Assembly (NCBI RefSeq): GCF_001983165.1
Contig: NZ_MNPU01000001.1
Location: 310,001-374,000 of the forward strand
DNA: 64,000 nt
Direction: 5' to 3'
From: Pseudomonas gessardii
GTDB taxonomy: Bacteria; Pseudomonadota; Gammaproteobacteria; Pseudomonadales; Pseudomonadaceae
Shown piece by piece: positions 8,682 through 17,883 of this stretch (positions are counted from its first letter, which is position 1; each line of letters opens with the position of its first letter). The position numbers were made by a program, and so were the translations under genes. Below the pieces are notes generated by a model. It did no database searches. It was not told the DNA's origin and was given only the letters and a program-made list of their open reading frames with translations.

Positions 8682-9002
8682 AAACGTAAGTAAACAATTT
8701 TTATGTGACCGTTAGGTGATATTTATAACGAACCCTATAGAACCGCTCCTGCTGAATGGGGCTGGGTTGGCTGCACCCTATGCAATTTGGGGGTTGAAGG
8801 GCTAAAGCGAGACGGCCTTATAGGCAATCTGATCGTTGACGCGTACGCGTCACCGTCAGGGAGGAGGGAGCTAGAACAAGGAGGGCCCAGGCGAAACCTC
8901 AGTGTTGGTGATGTCGTGTGGGTTCCGACCAGTGTAGTGGTTGGAACCTGTCAGTGATCATGGCTAATATGCGTCGCTACGCGGATAAGGACATTAGAAG
9001 AC
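8682..9002. other. Intergenic region with two inverted repeats, no gene seen
   Basis: No convincing coding sequence is present between the siderophore operon and the orphan gene at 9003. The stretch contains a perfect 16-bp palindrome, TGACGCGTACGCGTCA, at 8837-8852. It also contains an 11-bp-stem inverted repeat at 8921-8931/8938-8948 with a six-base loop (one G-T pair). It lies at the edge of the AT-richer pocket around dif. Confidence 0.6.
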
Positions 9003-9839
9003 ATGTTTCATCAAACTCACCTGCAGCGTTACATGCCCGGAGAGCGAGCACTAAAAGTTCTAAGGGACGAGGGGTTGTATCTCCGGAGGACAGACGAATA
9101 TCCCGACGACCCCACCGAAGGTGATCGTGAGCACTTTGGGCACAACGAAAAGCGTATTCTGGAAATTTTGAATATGAAGGTGCCTGAGGCGTTGCGGCTG
9201 TCTCAGCAAGAGGCTGCGAACCTCACTCACGGTCAGATGGTCAGTGAGAAAAAAGACCAGTTTATCCAGAGTTGGTATTGGGATAAGCATATGTCTCGAT
9301 TCATGTGGGATAGTTATGGGGGCTACGCAAAATCAGCCGATTGCGTCCTGTTTGTGGCTGATAGACTCAAGCTTGGAGATTATTTGGATCACGTACTGCC
9401 CATCGGATATAGATTTGAACCCGTTAGGTATGTTGTGAATAAACAAGGTCAGAGAGAAGCCTTTTTTACAAAAGATCCTAAGTTCGGTGTTGAGAGAGAG
9501 TATCGCGTAGCTCTTGATGTCCGGCAGTTGATATTTTTTAATCAGAAAATTCTTCCAGACTTCAAGTGGATTAAACGGCATGAAGGGCTCGATGTTTCTA
9601 AGGATGGCAAAAACTATCGTAATGGTGGCGTGGCCTCCGAGAAGCTATTCCGATATGTCGACGAGTCTGGTTTTATTCTCAGCGCACCATTCACCCAATT
9701 GCTAGCAGCCGTTCTTATACCAGAAGATGCTAGCAGCGAATTCGTGACTCGACTCGATGAGCTACTTCTCCTTAAAGGGTGCCAACTCAAGGCTCAGCGA
9801 GTCAAGGTTCCCGAGTCGGAAGTGGCGTGTGACAGCTAA
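9003..9839 (+). CDS. Orphan protein with DUF2971-like features
   Basis: The product (278 residues) is soluble with no signal peptide. Its layout recalls DUF2971: an N-terminal segment RYMPGERALKVLRDEGLYLR leading into a charged PDDPTEG loop, a QSWYWDK...MWDSYGG segment near residues 90-105 that matches the family's SW...MW.hY pattern, a VEREYRVAL segment near 160-170, and an alpha/beta end near 225-270. The biochemical role of the family is not established; members are common in accessory and defence-rich regions. Base composition is clearly more AT-rich than the flanking operons, suggesting acquired DNA. The ribosome-binding site is weak. The family call is from memory of its pattern and is moderate. 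Confidence 0.55.
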   Translation: MFHQTHLQRYMPGERALKVLRDEGLYLRRTDEYPDDPTEGDREHFGHNEKRILEILNMKVPEALRLSQQEAANLTHGQMVSEKKDQFIQSWYWDKHMSRFMWDSYGGYAKSADCVLFVADRLKLGDYLDHVLPIGYRFEPVRYVVNKQGQREAFFTKDPKFGVEREYRVALDVRQLIFFNQKILPDFKWIKRHEGLDVSKDGKNYRNGGVASEKLFRYVDESGFILSAPFTQLLAAVLIPEDASSEFVTRLDELLLLKGCQLKAQRVKVPESEVACDS

Positions 9840-9986
9840 TCGGATGCGTCTGCTGAGCCCGCAGTTGTGTTGCAGCTTCTGCGCTGGTGTCTCACGAGTT
9901 GAGTACGAATTGGCGGTGGGCGTCAGAGGCAGGTTTGTAGAATCAGTGGTTTAGGCGGCTCAGGAGCATCTCTGACATAATCCTTT

Positions 9987-10014
9987 ATTTAACATAATAT
10001 ACATTATGCGAAGT
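9987..10014 (-). other. dif: dif site: XerC/XerD chromosome-dimer resolution site
   Basis: On the minus strand positions 10014 to 9987 read as an 11-base XerC arm ACTTCGCATAA, a six-base centre TGTATA and an 11-base XerD arm TTATGTTAAAT. The E. coli site GGTGCGCATAA-TGTATA-TTATGTTAAAT is identical at 25 of 28 positions, with all differences in the outer XerC arm; the XerD arm and centre are perfect. XerCD recombine dimeric chromosomes here at the division septum with FtsK. The site lies in the gap between the 3' ends of two converging orphan genes, and marks the replication-terminus region if it is the chromosomal dif. A dif copy carried by an integrated mobile element would look the same. 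Confidence 0.9.
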
Positions 10015-10050
10015 ATCATATACGGAGCTGGCGGGCTCTGGTGGTCAGAT

Positions 10051-10557
10051 TTAAAGCCTGGCACTGACTGGTTGACGAGTCATTTCCTCCAGCACCTGAT
10101 CCAAGTGCGGCGCGAGCTTCAACACATCCAGGTCAACGGCTTGAACCGAGTTGGCTTCATATGGATACCGGGTGCCAACGAAAAGCTTCGAGCTAGCCGT
10201 GATCCATTTTTCCAGTTGAAAGCCTGGAGCCAATCTCTCCGACGTTTCACGCAGTTGGTTAGCCAGCTCAATAGGAATAGCGTTGTACAGATCCATCAGG
10301 CCATGCCTGTTTCCTGGCAAGCCGGCGACCAAACGCAAATGTCCTTCAGGATCATATTCAGACCTTGGAAATCGAGGGTCAGCCTCAACAAGGAATGACT
10401 TTAGAAGCAGCTCAGACACGAGCGCCGAATTCATCACGGCTGGCCAGTAGAGATGGAAATCACCGTTTGAGGCACCTTGTTCGAGGATCTGTGCGGCCCT
10501 CAAAAAAGCACGCGCTTCCTCGATAACCCAGGTACTCGGCAAACGCTCATAATCCAT
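10051..10557 (-). CDS. Orphan HEPN-like helical protein
   Basis: The product (168 residues) is predicted mostly helical and soluble. A segment reading LVSELLLKSFLVEADP followed by a GLMDLYNAIP segment about 25 residues later, and a later LFVGTRYPYE, recalls HEPN-type nucleic-acid-associated domains, which carry an ...E.LLK...H.L..L layout and often an F..RY.YE strand. The catalytic R-x4-6-H motif is not clear, so ribonuclease activity should not be assumed. The ATG at 10555-10557 has an AAAGGG ribosome-binding site. The gene is AT-richer than the surrounding operons and ends 37 bases from dif. No toxin or antitoxin partner is visible next to it. Confidence 0.5.
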   Translation of the reverse strand: MDYERLPSTWVIEEARAFLRAAQILEQGASNGDFHLYWPAVMNSALVSELLLKSFLVEADPRFPRSEYDPEGHLRLVAGLPGNRHGLMDLYNAIPIELANQLRETSERLAPGFQLEKWITASSKLFVGTRYPYEANSVQAVDLDVLKLAPHLDQVLEEMTRQPVSARL

Positions 10558-10714
10558 AATTCATTGCCCTTTATAGTGAATATAAGGATGACCTACCCTC
10601 CTCCCTTAATAACTATTAAATATAACTAAACTAAATAGTCATTTAGATGAGTTAACTCTAAACCTTAAATACTTCCCACCCTGCTTTTAATTTCATCGAT
10701 CATCCAGATGGCTA
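10558..10714. other. AT-rich gap between orphan gene and response regulator
   Basis: This 157-bp stretch is strongly AT-rich and I see no gene in it. It contains a short hairpin, CTAAAT-agtc-ATTTAG, at 10631-10646. It would carry the promoter of the minus-strand HEPN-like gene and the 3' end of the regulator transcript. Confidence 0.5.
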
Positions 10715-11365
10715 TCAAAGCAGGCCGTTTCGTAACGCGTACTCGTATAACTCCTTGTCATTGGCAACCCCCAGCTTTTGCTGAGCTGATATTTTTTGAT
10801 GGCTGATGGTTTTCACACTTCGATTGAGCATATTGGCGATTTCAGAAACCGTGTGCCCGTTCACGAATAGCCGCATGACCTCCGACTCTTTACTCGACAG
10901 TACCTTTTGCCCCCCGTCCCCACGCGAATTCAAGTTGTTGACCTTGACTTCATTTAGCAGGGCCTGGACCGCAGCACCTATGTACTTTCTGCCTTGGACA
11001 ACAGCCCGAATCGCATCAACAAGGTTATCGTGTCCGCTACTCTTGAGCAGTACACCCTCTGCCCCGGCAGTAACGATATTGTCCAGTATTGATGGATTGG
11101 TCATCATGGTAAGAATGATCAACTTGACATCTGGATAGCGCCGCTTGACAAACGAAACTAACGTCAACCCGTCTCCATGTTTACCGCCAGGCATGTAAAA
11201 ATCACTGATCAAAACATCGGGCTTTACTTTGTCCATCAACTCGACCAATGCAGTCGAGTCTTGCGCCTCCCCTGAGACTTCAATGCCGGGTTCATTTTCA
11301 AGGGCCATACGAACCCCGAACAAAACAATTGGATGATCGTCTGCCAGAACCACTTTAAGGGTCAT
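10715..11365 (-). CDS. rcsB: RcsB-like response regulator (REC-LuxR type HTH)
   Basis: The product (216 residues) is a NarL/FixJ-type response regulator. The receiver has VVLADDHP, the phospho-acceptor Asp55 in ISDFYMPGG and the LLKS lysine. The C-terminal HTH has LSSKESEVMRLFVNG, the closely RcsB-like NRSVKTISHQK and KLGVAND. The ATG at 11363-11365 is chosen because it overlaps the kinase stop codon as ATGA; longer forms would overlap the kinase gene. It probably receives phosphate from the Hpt domain of the kinase directly upstream and activates the fimbrial operon at 23 kb, as RcsB does for cupD in P. aeruginosa PA14. The target is inferred from context. Confidence 0.83.
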   Translation of the reverse strand: MTLKVVLADDHPIVLFGVRMALENEPGIEVSGEAQDSTALVELMDKVKPDVLISDFYMPGGKHGDGLTLVSFVKRRYPDVKLIILTMMTNPSILDNIVTAGAEGVLLKSSGHDNLVDAIRAVVQGRKYIGAAVQALLNEVKVNNLNSRGDGGQKVLSSKESEVMRLFVNGHTVSEIANMLNRSVKTISHQKISAQQKLGVANDKELYEYALRNGLL

Positions 11366-13656
11366 GATGACGCCTCCAATATAGGATCCAAGTACTCCTT
11401 CAAACGACCCAGGCACGGGTCAACCCGGGACAGGTGACCAGAAGCGGCGATCTCTTCAAGGTGCGAACAAAACTCTGCCGCGTCCATAGCGCCGATCGTC
11501 ACCAGGGCGCCCTTGATGCGATGGGCATACTGAGTGACTGCCGTGGCATTACCCTCTGACAGTGAGTTCATCATAGCCGCCCAATCGTGCCTGGTTGTTG
11601 AAACAAACAAATCGCGCATGGCCGGTTTGATCTCGTCCAGTTTTGCCATCACATTGGCCTTTGAGCCCCCTGCAATTGAAACGCCAACGGCTTGCAATGC
11701 CTCTCGTAGTGCCGCGAGTGAAACCGGTTTGACCAGATAATCATCCATGCCCGCCTGTAAGCAGCGCTCTCCTTCCTCGGTCTGGGCATTGGCGGTCACC
11801 CCGACAATAGGCACGTTGACCCCTTCTGCCCGTAGCCGCCGGGTCAACTGGTAGCCATCCAGTTCTGGCATGTTCACGTCAGTCACCACGATGTCGAAGT
11901 GCTCACCACGGTGCCAGCGTTGCAAGGCTTCACGACCATCCGAGACCATCGTGACCTGGTAGCCCAGTTGCTGCAGTTGTTCGGTCAGTACCAATTGGTT
12001 GATGGGATGATCTTCAACCGCCAACACGTGCAACGTCTTGAGCACCGCAGGCACTAAGACCGGTGATGCCCGGACCCCGCCGGGCTCCTTTCTGGCCGCC
12101 CGTTGCAAGGCTTGCAGAATTCCGTGCTGGCACATACTGCTCACATGCCAACCGTCTTCATGCCATTCCGGTGTTGGCGCACCTTGCGGTTCAAGCCAGA
12201 CAATGCCTGCAAACCGGTTGTCCAAAGCTGTTTCTGGTCGGTGCGGCCAGGTCACCAACAACAGGTCGTGGTGTGCTGAGTCCGGTAGGGTTTCGGTAAG
12301 GAGCTGCGCCTGGCCGTCGGCATGCTTGACTAGCGCAAGCAATGTTTCAAGTTGCTCGTTGGCGCCCGCAGACACGTGGACGATAGGCAGCCCTGCCAGG
12401 CTGGTCGGTTGCAGCTTTTCGGCAATCGCAAGCTCAAGCAATAAGGTAAAGCTGCTGCCCAGGCCCAGCTCGCTGACCAGTTCTATTTTTCCGCCCATCA
12501 ACTCCATCAGCTTGCGGCAAATCGACAACCCCAGCCCCGTCCCCCCAAAACGCCGGGCCGTGGAATTATCAGCCTGGATAAACGGTTCAAACAGCTTGGC
12601 CTGCAAGGTATTACGGATGCCAATACCCGAATCCGAGACCTGGATCCGCACATCGAGTTGGCCAGCCGTATTTTCAGTGCCTTCGATCCGTATGACGATC
12701 TTGCCGCTGTCAGTGAACTTCACCGCGTTACTCAACAGATTACTCAGCACTTGCTGCAGACGGTTACGATCCCCTGTGAGCAGCGGTAGATCCGGTTGTA
12801 GACAGCAATATAACGCCACCCCTTTTTTTTGCGCCAAAGAGACGAAGCTCCTCGCCACACCCTCAGCCAACTCAACAAGATTGAACGGTGCAAACTCCAG
12901 AGTCAGCTGATTCGCTTCAATCCTGGAGAAGTCCAGAATGTCATCGATGATATTCAGCAGGTTACTGGAGGAATGTTCAATGGTGCTGAGGTAGCCTCGC
13001 TGCTGTGGTAGCAGCGTAGTGTTTGCCAGTAGCTCCAGCGTGCCCAAGACGCCGTACAAAGGGGTGCGAATTTCATGACTCATCATCGCCAGGAAGGTTG
13101 ATTTAGCCAAGCTTGCCTCATCGGCGGCGTCTTTGGCCGAGGCCAGCATCAACTCCGCATTCCTGCGCTTATTGTCATCGCCAAACGAACAAAACAGTGC
13201 CGGCTCGTGGTGATACTTAACCTCGACCAGGTGAGCCAGAATACGCACTGAGCACCCGGTGCCCGGCCTTTTGGCATCAATTTCAAGGAGATCGGTTGCA
13301 GTTACCTCCTTGTCAAACAGCATCAAAAAATAGTCGCGCAACCCCCAGCGCCGCCCTTCGTACTCGACATCAACGGTTATCAGCTCGCCAGACAGCTCGT
13401 TCTGAATCAGTACTTCACCATCGCTCTTGCGCAGCAGGCACAACCCCACCAGCGATCGATCCATCACTACCTGGACCAGGTCACGCACTTCAAGCATGTT
13501 CATTGAGTCTGGCTGTTCCAAAACAGGTATTCGACGCCGAGCTCTTCTTGCTGCCCACACGGCACTCGCCAGCCCCAACGCCAGCGCGCATGACGAGAAA
13601 ATAATGGCTAGCCAATTCACTGCGCCCTCCTCAATGAGTGTGACCTGATCAAACAT
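11362..13656 (-). CDS. Unorthodox hybrid histidine kinase (TM-PAS-like-HisKA-HATPase-REC-Hpt)
   Basis: The product (764 residues) is a membrane-anchored phosphorelay kinase. A single membrane helix lies at about residues 14-34, then a PAS-like region, HisKA with MMSHEIRTP (His194), an HATPase with QVLSNLLSNAVKFTDSG and FGGTGLGLSICRKL, a receiver with AVEDHPINQLVL and TDVNMPELDGYQL, and a C-terminal Hpt with YAHRIKGALVTIG. It lacks the periplasmic sensor of the neighbouring kinase at 13712-16570 but is otherwise its close paralogue. Having the only Hpt in the locus, it is the likely last step towards the RcsB-like regulator, whose start overlaps its stop. RcsC/PvrS-like kinases of the cupD locus are the nearest known analogues. 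Confidence 0.85.
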   Translation of the reverse strand: MFDQVTLIEEGAVNWLAIIFSSCALALGLASAVWAARRARRRIPVLEQPDSMNMLEVRDLVQVVMDRSLVGLCLLRKSDGEVLIQNELSGELITVDVEYEGRRWGLRDYFLMLFDKEVTATDLLEIDAKRPGTGCSVRILAHLVEVKYHHEPALFCSFGDDNKRRNAELMLASAKDAADEASLAKSTFLAMMSHEIRTPLYGVLGTLELLANTTLLPQQRGYLSTIEHSSSNLLNIIDDILDFSRIEANQLTLEFAPFNLVELAEGVARSFVSLAQKKGVALYCCLQPDLPLLTGDRNRLQQVLSNLLSNAVKFTDSGKIVIRIEGTENTAGQLDVRIQVSDSGIGIRNTLQAKLFEPFIQADNSTARRFGGTGLGLSICRKLMELMGGKIELVSELGLGSSFTLLLELAIAEKLQPTSLAGLPIVHVSAGANEQLETLLALVKHADGQAQLLTETLPDSAHHDLLLVTWPHRPETALDNRFAGIVWLEPQGAPTPEWHEDGWHVSSMCQHGILQALQRAARKEPGGVRASPVLVPAVLKTLHVLAVEDHPINQLVLTEQLQQLGYQVTMVSDGREALQRWHRGEHFDIVVTDVNMPELDGYQLTRRLRAEGVNVPIVGVTANAQTEEGERCLQAGMDDYLVKPVSLAALREALQAVGVSIAGGSKANVMAKLDEIKPAMRDLFVSTTRHDWAAMMNSLSEGNATAVTQYAHRIKGALVTIGAMDAAEFCSHLEEIAASGHLSRVDPCLGRLKEYLDPILEASS

Positions 13657-13711
13657 TGCTCAAACTCTTGGCGTAGACCACCTTTCTCTGGTGTCGTCGG
13701 TGAGTCACCTG

Positions 13712-16570
13712 CTAGCGCAACCCTCCAATTCGCAGGAGTTCCTGCTTGAGCCCCGCCAGGGAAACAGGCTTGGCCAGATAGCCGTCCATACCTGCCTGCA
13801 AGCAGCGTTCTGTTTCGTCGGTCTGGGCATTGGCCGTCACGCCGACGATCGGCACTTTTATTCCCTCTGCCCGTAATCGCCGGGTCAACTGGTAACCATC
13901 CAGTTCTGGCATGTTCACGTCAGTTAAGACCACATCGAAGGATTCACCACGTTGCCAGCGCTGCAAAGCTTCACGACCATCCGAGGTCATCGTTACCTGG
14001 CAGCCCAATTGCTGCAGTTGTTCGGTCAGAACCCGCTGGTTGATGGGGTGATCTTCAACCGCCAGCACGTGCAACGTCTTGGGCACCGCAGGCACTAAGA
14101 CCGGTGATGCCCGGACCCCGCCGAGTTCATTTCCGCCCGCCCGTTGCAGGGCTTGCACAATTCCCTGCTGGCACAGACTGCTCACATGCCAACCGTCTTC
14201 ACGCCATTCAGGTATCGACGCACCTTGCGGGTCAAGCCAGACGACACCTGCAAATCTGTTTGCGAAGGTCATTTCAGGCCGGTGCGGCCAGGTCACGAGC
14301 AACACGTCGTTGTGTGCTGACGCGGGCAAGACTCCCGTCAGGGGGTACGCCCGGCCGCCGGCATGCTCGATGAGCGCGAGCAATGTTTCACGTTGTTCGT
14401 TGGCACCCGCCAATACCTGGACGGTAGACAGTCCCGCCAGGCTGATCGGCTGCAGCGTCCCGGCAATCGGTAGATCAAGCAACAAGCTAAAGCTGCTCCC
14501 CAGGCCCAACTCGCTGACCAGATTGACTTCTCCCCCCATCAACTCCACGAGTTTTCGACAAATTGATAACCCCAGCCCCGTCCCCCCAAAACGCCGGGCC
14601 GTCGAATGGTCGGCCTGGATAAACGGTTCAAACAGCTTGGCCTGCGACGCTTTTGCGATGCCAATGCCCGAGTCCGAAACCTGTATCCGCACATCGAACC
14701 TGCCTGCCGCATTTTTAACGCCACCGATACGAATGACGATCTTGCCGCTGTCGGTGAACTTCACCGCGTTACTCAACAGATTACTCAGCACTTGCTGCAG
14801 ACGGTTGCGGTCCCCAACAAGTAGCGGTAAATCCGGTTGCAAGCAGCAGTACAGTTCCACGCCTTTTTTTTGTGCCAGCGATACGAAACTTCTGGCCACA
14901 TGCTGTGCAAGTTCAATCAGGTTGAATTGCCCCAACTCCAAGGCGAGCTGATTTGCCTCAATCTTGGAGAAGTCCAGAATGTCATCGATGATGTGCCGCA
15001 GGTTACTGGAGGAGTGTTCGATGGTGCCCAGATAACCCCGCTGCTGCGGTAGCAACGTCGTGTTTCCCAGCAACTCCAGTGTGCCCAACACGCCATACAA
15101 CGGAGTACGAATTTCATGACTCATCATCGCCAGAAACGTAGATTTGGCCGCATTGGCCTCGTCGGCGGCTTCTTTGGCGGCAGCCATCATCAATTCCGCA
15201 CGTCTGCGTTCGCTGTCATCGACAAATGAACAGAAAAGAACAGGCTGATCGTTGTATTGCAACTCTGCCAACGAAACATGAATGTAGCGTTGGGTACTTT
15301 CATGAGGGGTAAATGTTGTCACACCCGTGCGATAGGACGTTTCACCGCCTTTCAGCGGGACACTCATAAAGAACTCACGCAGGCTTGCACGGCACCCGCC
15401 CATTTCGACATACGATGCGAGCATTGCCTTGGCTTTTTCACTCTGAAGCAATAACTTTCCACTTTCCCGGCTGAATACGCAGATCCCGACGGGGGCCAGT
15501 TCCAACATCGTACGGTTGAACGCCTCTCGCTCCATAAGTTGCACAGCCTGCTCTTGTGCTGGAAGAAATACTGCGCGGCGCATGTAGCGCATGACAATAT
15601 AAGCCGACCCCAGCGAAGCAATAAAAACCAAACAGCCGAAAACCACCGAATAACGCACCTGCCACAACACGTCACTATAACTTGCATAATAAACAACCCA
15701 GCGCCGCCCGCCGCCCAATTCTTTTTTCAATGATACGTTGAATACAGGGGCGCCATAGCTTTCAAAACCGTCCCCCTTATTGTTCATCGCATTCAAAAAC
15801 TCAATAGTACGATGGTCGTTCAAGTCCAGCTCTGGAACGCTACTTATTATTCGCCCGTTCTTATCAAGAATCATGTACTTGATACCCAACTGCGGCGCCG
15901 CGTTCATTTCGCTCATTATTGATTTTTGAACGCGCGCATGAGGCACCTCTATTCCGAGCCAGGCATGCGGCATCAGTCGCGATGAAATCGGTTCAAAGAT
16001 ATATGACTTTTTCTCGTTGCCGGTCCCCAATTGAAATACGTGCAGCCCATTCTCCAATTGTTTGGATCCGTCAACATCCTGAAGTTGCTCAGAAATCTGT
16101 TTTAGCTTATTGCTGTTACTTGTATCAGATTTGAATACATAGCGTGCAACGCCCGCGGCCATGTCAACGCAAATGATATTGACATTCGACTCGCGAAGTT
16201 CCTTACGCATTTGCGCAGACAGATTTAATATTCCATTATGGCTATCTGGCGCCGGTATGGGCTGCAAATAAAAGCGCTCTTTTCCCTGGTTTGAAGAGGG
16301 AGCAGCCAAGCCGCTTACAAAGTTGACGCTTTTGATCATCCCAGCAAGCAGAAGCTCATTTTTTTCAAAGAAGTCTCGGCTTTGAGTGTAACCGTTATTA
16401 AAATTCTTACGGTACTCCGAGGCTTCGGATATCACCGAGACATAAAAATACATGACGACAGCGCCCAGTACCCCGAGTATAAATGCAATCGCCAGGCAAC
16501 CAATCAGCTTATAAGCAAATTTCGGATGTAAAACCCAATTATCTGGAAGGCGTTCAGTATGCTTCATCAT
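13712..16570 (-). CDS. Hybrid histidine kinase with periplasmic sensor (TM-sensor-TM-PAS-HisKA-HATPase-REC)
   Basis: The product (952 residues) senses an unknown periplasmic signal. Two membrane segments (about residues 20-45 and 305-328) bracket a periplasmic domain of about 260 residues. After a PAS-like region come HisKA with MMSHEIRTP (His485), an HATPase with QVLSNLLSNAVKFTDSG and FGGTGLGLSICRKL, and a receiver with AVEDHPINQRVL and TDVNMPELDGYQL. There is no Hpt domain, so phosphate must leave through another protein, plausibly the Hpt of the adjacent paralogous kinase. It lies between the EAL phosphodiesterase and that kinase, 55 bases from the latter. The arrangement resembles the paired RcsC and PvrS kinases of P. 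aeruginosa PA14. Confidence 0.85.
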   Translation of the reverse strand: MMKHTERLPDNWVLHPKFAYKLIGCLAIAFILGVLGAVVMYFYVSVISEASEYRKNFNNGYTQSRDFFEKNELLLAGMIKSVNFVSGLAAPSSNQGKERFYLQPIPAPDSHNGILNLSAQMRKELRESNVNIICVDMAAGVARYVFKSDTSNSNKLKQISEQLQDVDGSKQLENGLHVFQLGTGNEKKSYIFEPISSRLMPHAWLGIEVPHARVQKSIMSEMNAAPQLGIKYMILDKNGRIISSVPELDLNDHRTIEFLNAMNNKGDGFESYGAPVFNVSLKKELGGGRRWVVYYASYSDVLWQVRYSVVFGCLVFIASLGSAYIVMRYMRRAVFLPAQEQAVQLMEREAFNRTMLELAPVGICVFSRESGKLLLQSEKAKAMLASYVEMGGCRASLREFFMSVPLKGGETSYRTGVTTFTPHESTQRYIHVSLAELQYNDQPVLFCSFVDDSERRRAELMMAAAKEAADEANAAKSTFLAMMSHEIRTPLYGVLGTLELLGNTTLLPQQRGYLGTIEHSSSNLRHIIDDILDFSKIEANQLALELGQFNLIELAQHVARSFVSLAQKKGVELYCCLQPDLPLLVGDRNRLQQVLSNLLSNAVKFTDSGKIVIRIGGVKNAAGRFDVRIQVSDSGIGIAKASQAKLFEPFIQADHSTARRFGGTGLGLSICRKLVELMGGEVNLVSELGLGSSFSLLLDLPIAGTLQPISLAGLSTVQVLAGANEQRETLLALIEHAGGRAYPLTGVLPASAHNDVLLVTWPHRPEMTFANRFAGVVWLDPQGASIPEWREDGWHVSSLCQQGIVQALQRAGGNELGGVRASPVLVPAVPKTLHVLAVEDHPINQRVLTEQLQQLGCQVTMTSDGREALQRWQRGESFDVVLTDVNMPELDGYQLTRRLRAEGIKVPIVGVTANAQTDETERCLQAGMDGYLAKPVSLAGLKQELLRIGGLR

Positions 16571-16665
16571 GACGAAATACTATTCGCCGAACCAAACCTC
16601 TAGAATGAGAGGATTCTTAAACTCAAGCAAAAAACAGGAGGCCGCAGGCTTCGCCCCTCCCCCAT

Positions 16666-17883
16666 TCAACCAAGCAACCGCTGCTCCAGCGCCGACGCCG
16701 TCATGGGTTTGCTAAACAGATAACCTTGCACAGTACGGCAGCCCAGTTTTTTAAGCAGCGCCAAGTCCTGAGGGTCTTCAACGCCCTCTGCAACCACTTT
16801 TATATTTAACCGTTCAGCCAGGGAAAGGCTGCTTTCAAGGGCGGCCTGAGTGACAGGGTTCTTATGTGCACCGTGAACAAATACACGATCTATCTTGATT
16901 TCGTCGAAGGGTACCGACATCAAATTCAACAGCGACGAGTACCCTGTCCCATAATCATCAATGGACAACTTGAAGCCCTTTAATTTGAGGCGTGCCGCCC
17001 CTGCAAGGTAGTCACTGTAGTCGTCGGTCTCGGTCGTCTCGGTCAACTCCAGCATCAGTGTCGCCGGGTCGCCTCCACACTGTTCGACAATCGCCAGTAA
17101 ACGCTCGGGAAGCGACTCCTCCGCGAGCAATGAAACAGGAATGTTAAACGACAAGGTGAGCGGCCAGCCCATCTTGCGCCAAGCACTCTGGGCCCTCAGG
17201 GCTTTTTCCAACAGCATCGAGTTAAGGTGGTTGATCCAGCCCGACGAGATGATGGTGTTCAAGAATACCGAGGGCAACAGAATGCCTCTTGAAGGATGAT
17301 TCCAGCGCGCCAGCACCTCGACCCCAACGATCCTGGAGGTCTCAAGATCATGTTGCGGCTGATACCACGCGGTAAACTGTTTGCCGATCAACCCTTCCAG
17401 CACGTCCACAGAGTCAGTGGGCATCGGTGATGAGACTGCGCCGGGCGACGCCACGGCCAACAGGCTACGTGTGCTATCGAAACCACGCATGGCAGCGCTG
17501 AGCTCGCCCGTATCAAGCGGTTTGCTCAATGCACTCAACTGCCTGAAACCCAATGAGCTGGCCAGGCGCTCTACCAACTGAATAAGCGCGACGGGTTGTG
17601 ACGAAAGCACGACAAGATCTGGCTTTTCGTTCAGCTCCGCCAGGCGCTTGATAAATACAATCCCGTCCATGTCGGGCATGGCCAGATCGCAGATAATCAA
17701 GTCGTAGCGCTTGACCCTCAGCATCTCCAGGGCCTGAATGCCATTTGAAGCACACTCCACCTCAACGCCGATGTCTGTACGCAATTGTTGCGCCACGTAT
17801 TCGCGCTGAAAAACATGATCTTCGACCAAAAGTACAGAGGTTGACTCTGCTCTGTGTCTGTTCGATGCATCGTACTGACTCAT
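16666..17883 (-). CDS. pvrR: Response regulator with EAL domain, c-di-GMP phosphodiesterase (PvrR-like)
   Basis: The product (405 residues) joins an N-terminal receiver ([13 protein letters not shown], phospho-acceptor in [12 protein letters not shown]) to an EAL domain. The EAL signature reads EVLARW, with [38 protein letters not shown] and VQGYLFSKP, so all metal- and substrate-binding residues expected of an active phosphodiesterase are present. It should lower c-di-GMP when phosphorylated by one of the two kinases next to it. In PA14, PvrR next to PvrS opposes biofilm formation driven by cupD; the same antagonism to the fimbriae encoded upstream is inferred. The ATG at 17881-17883 is the natural start. 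A 140-bp gap separates it from the adhesin gene, so it may have its own promoter. Confidence 0.85.
   Translation of the reverse strand: MSQYDASNRHRAESTSVLLVEDHVFQREYVAQQLRTDIGVEVECASNGIQALEMLRVKRYDLIICDLAMPDMDGIVFIKRLAELNEKPDLVVLSSQPVALIQLVERLASSLGFRQLSALSKPLDTGELSAAMRGFDSTRSLLAVASPGAVSSPMPTDSVDVLEGLIGKQFTAWYQPQHDLETSRIVGVEVLARWNHPSRGILLPSVFLNTIISSGWINHLNSMLLEKALRAQSAWRKMGWPLTLSFNIPVSLLAEESLPERLLAIVEQCGGDPATLMLELTETTETDDYSDYLAGAARLKLKGFKLSIDDYGTGYSSLLNLMSVPFDEIKIDRVFVHGAHKNPVTQAALESSLSLAERLNIKVVAEGVEDPQDLALLKKLGCRTVQGYLFSKPMTASALEQRLLG

Noticed and set aside
9987-10014. reading the dif sequence as an ordinary AT-rich promoter
   Set aside because: 25 of 28 bases match dif with the exact XerD arm and centre, which is far beyond chance for a promoter.
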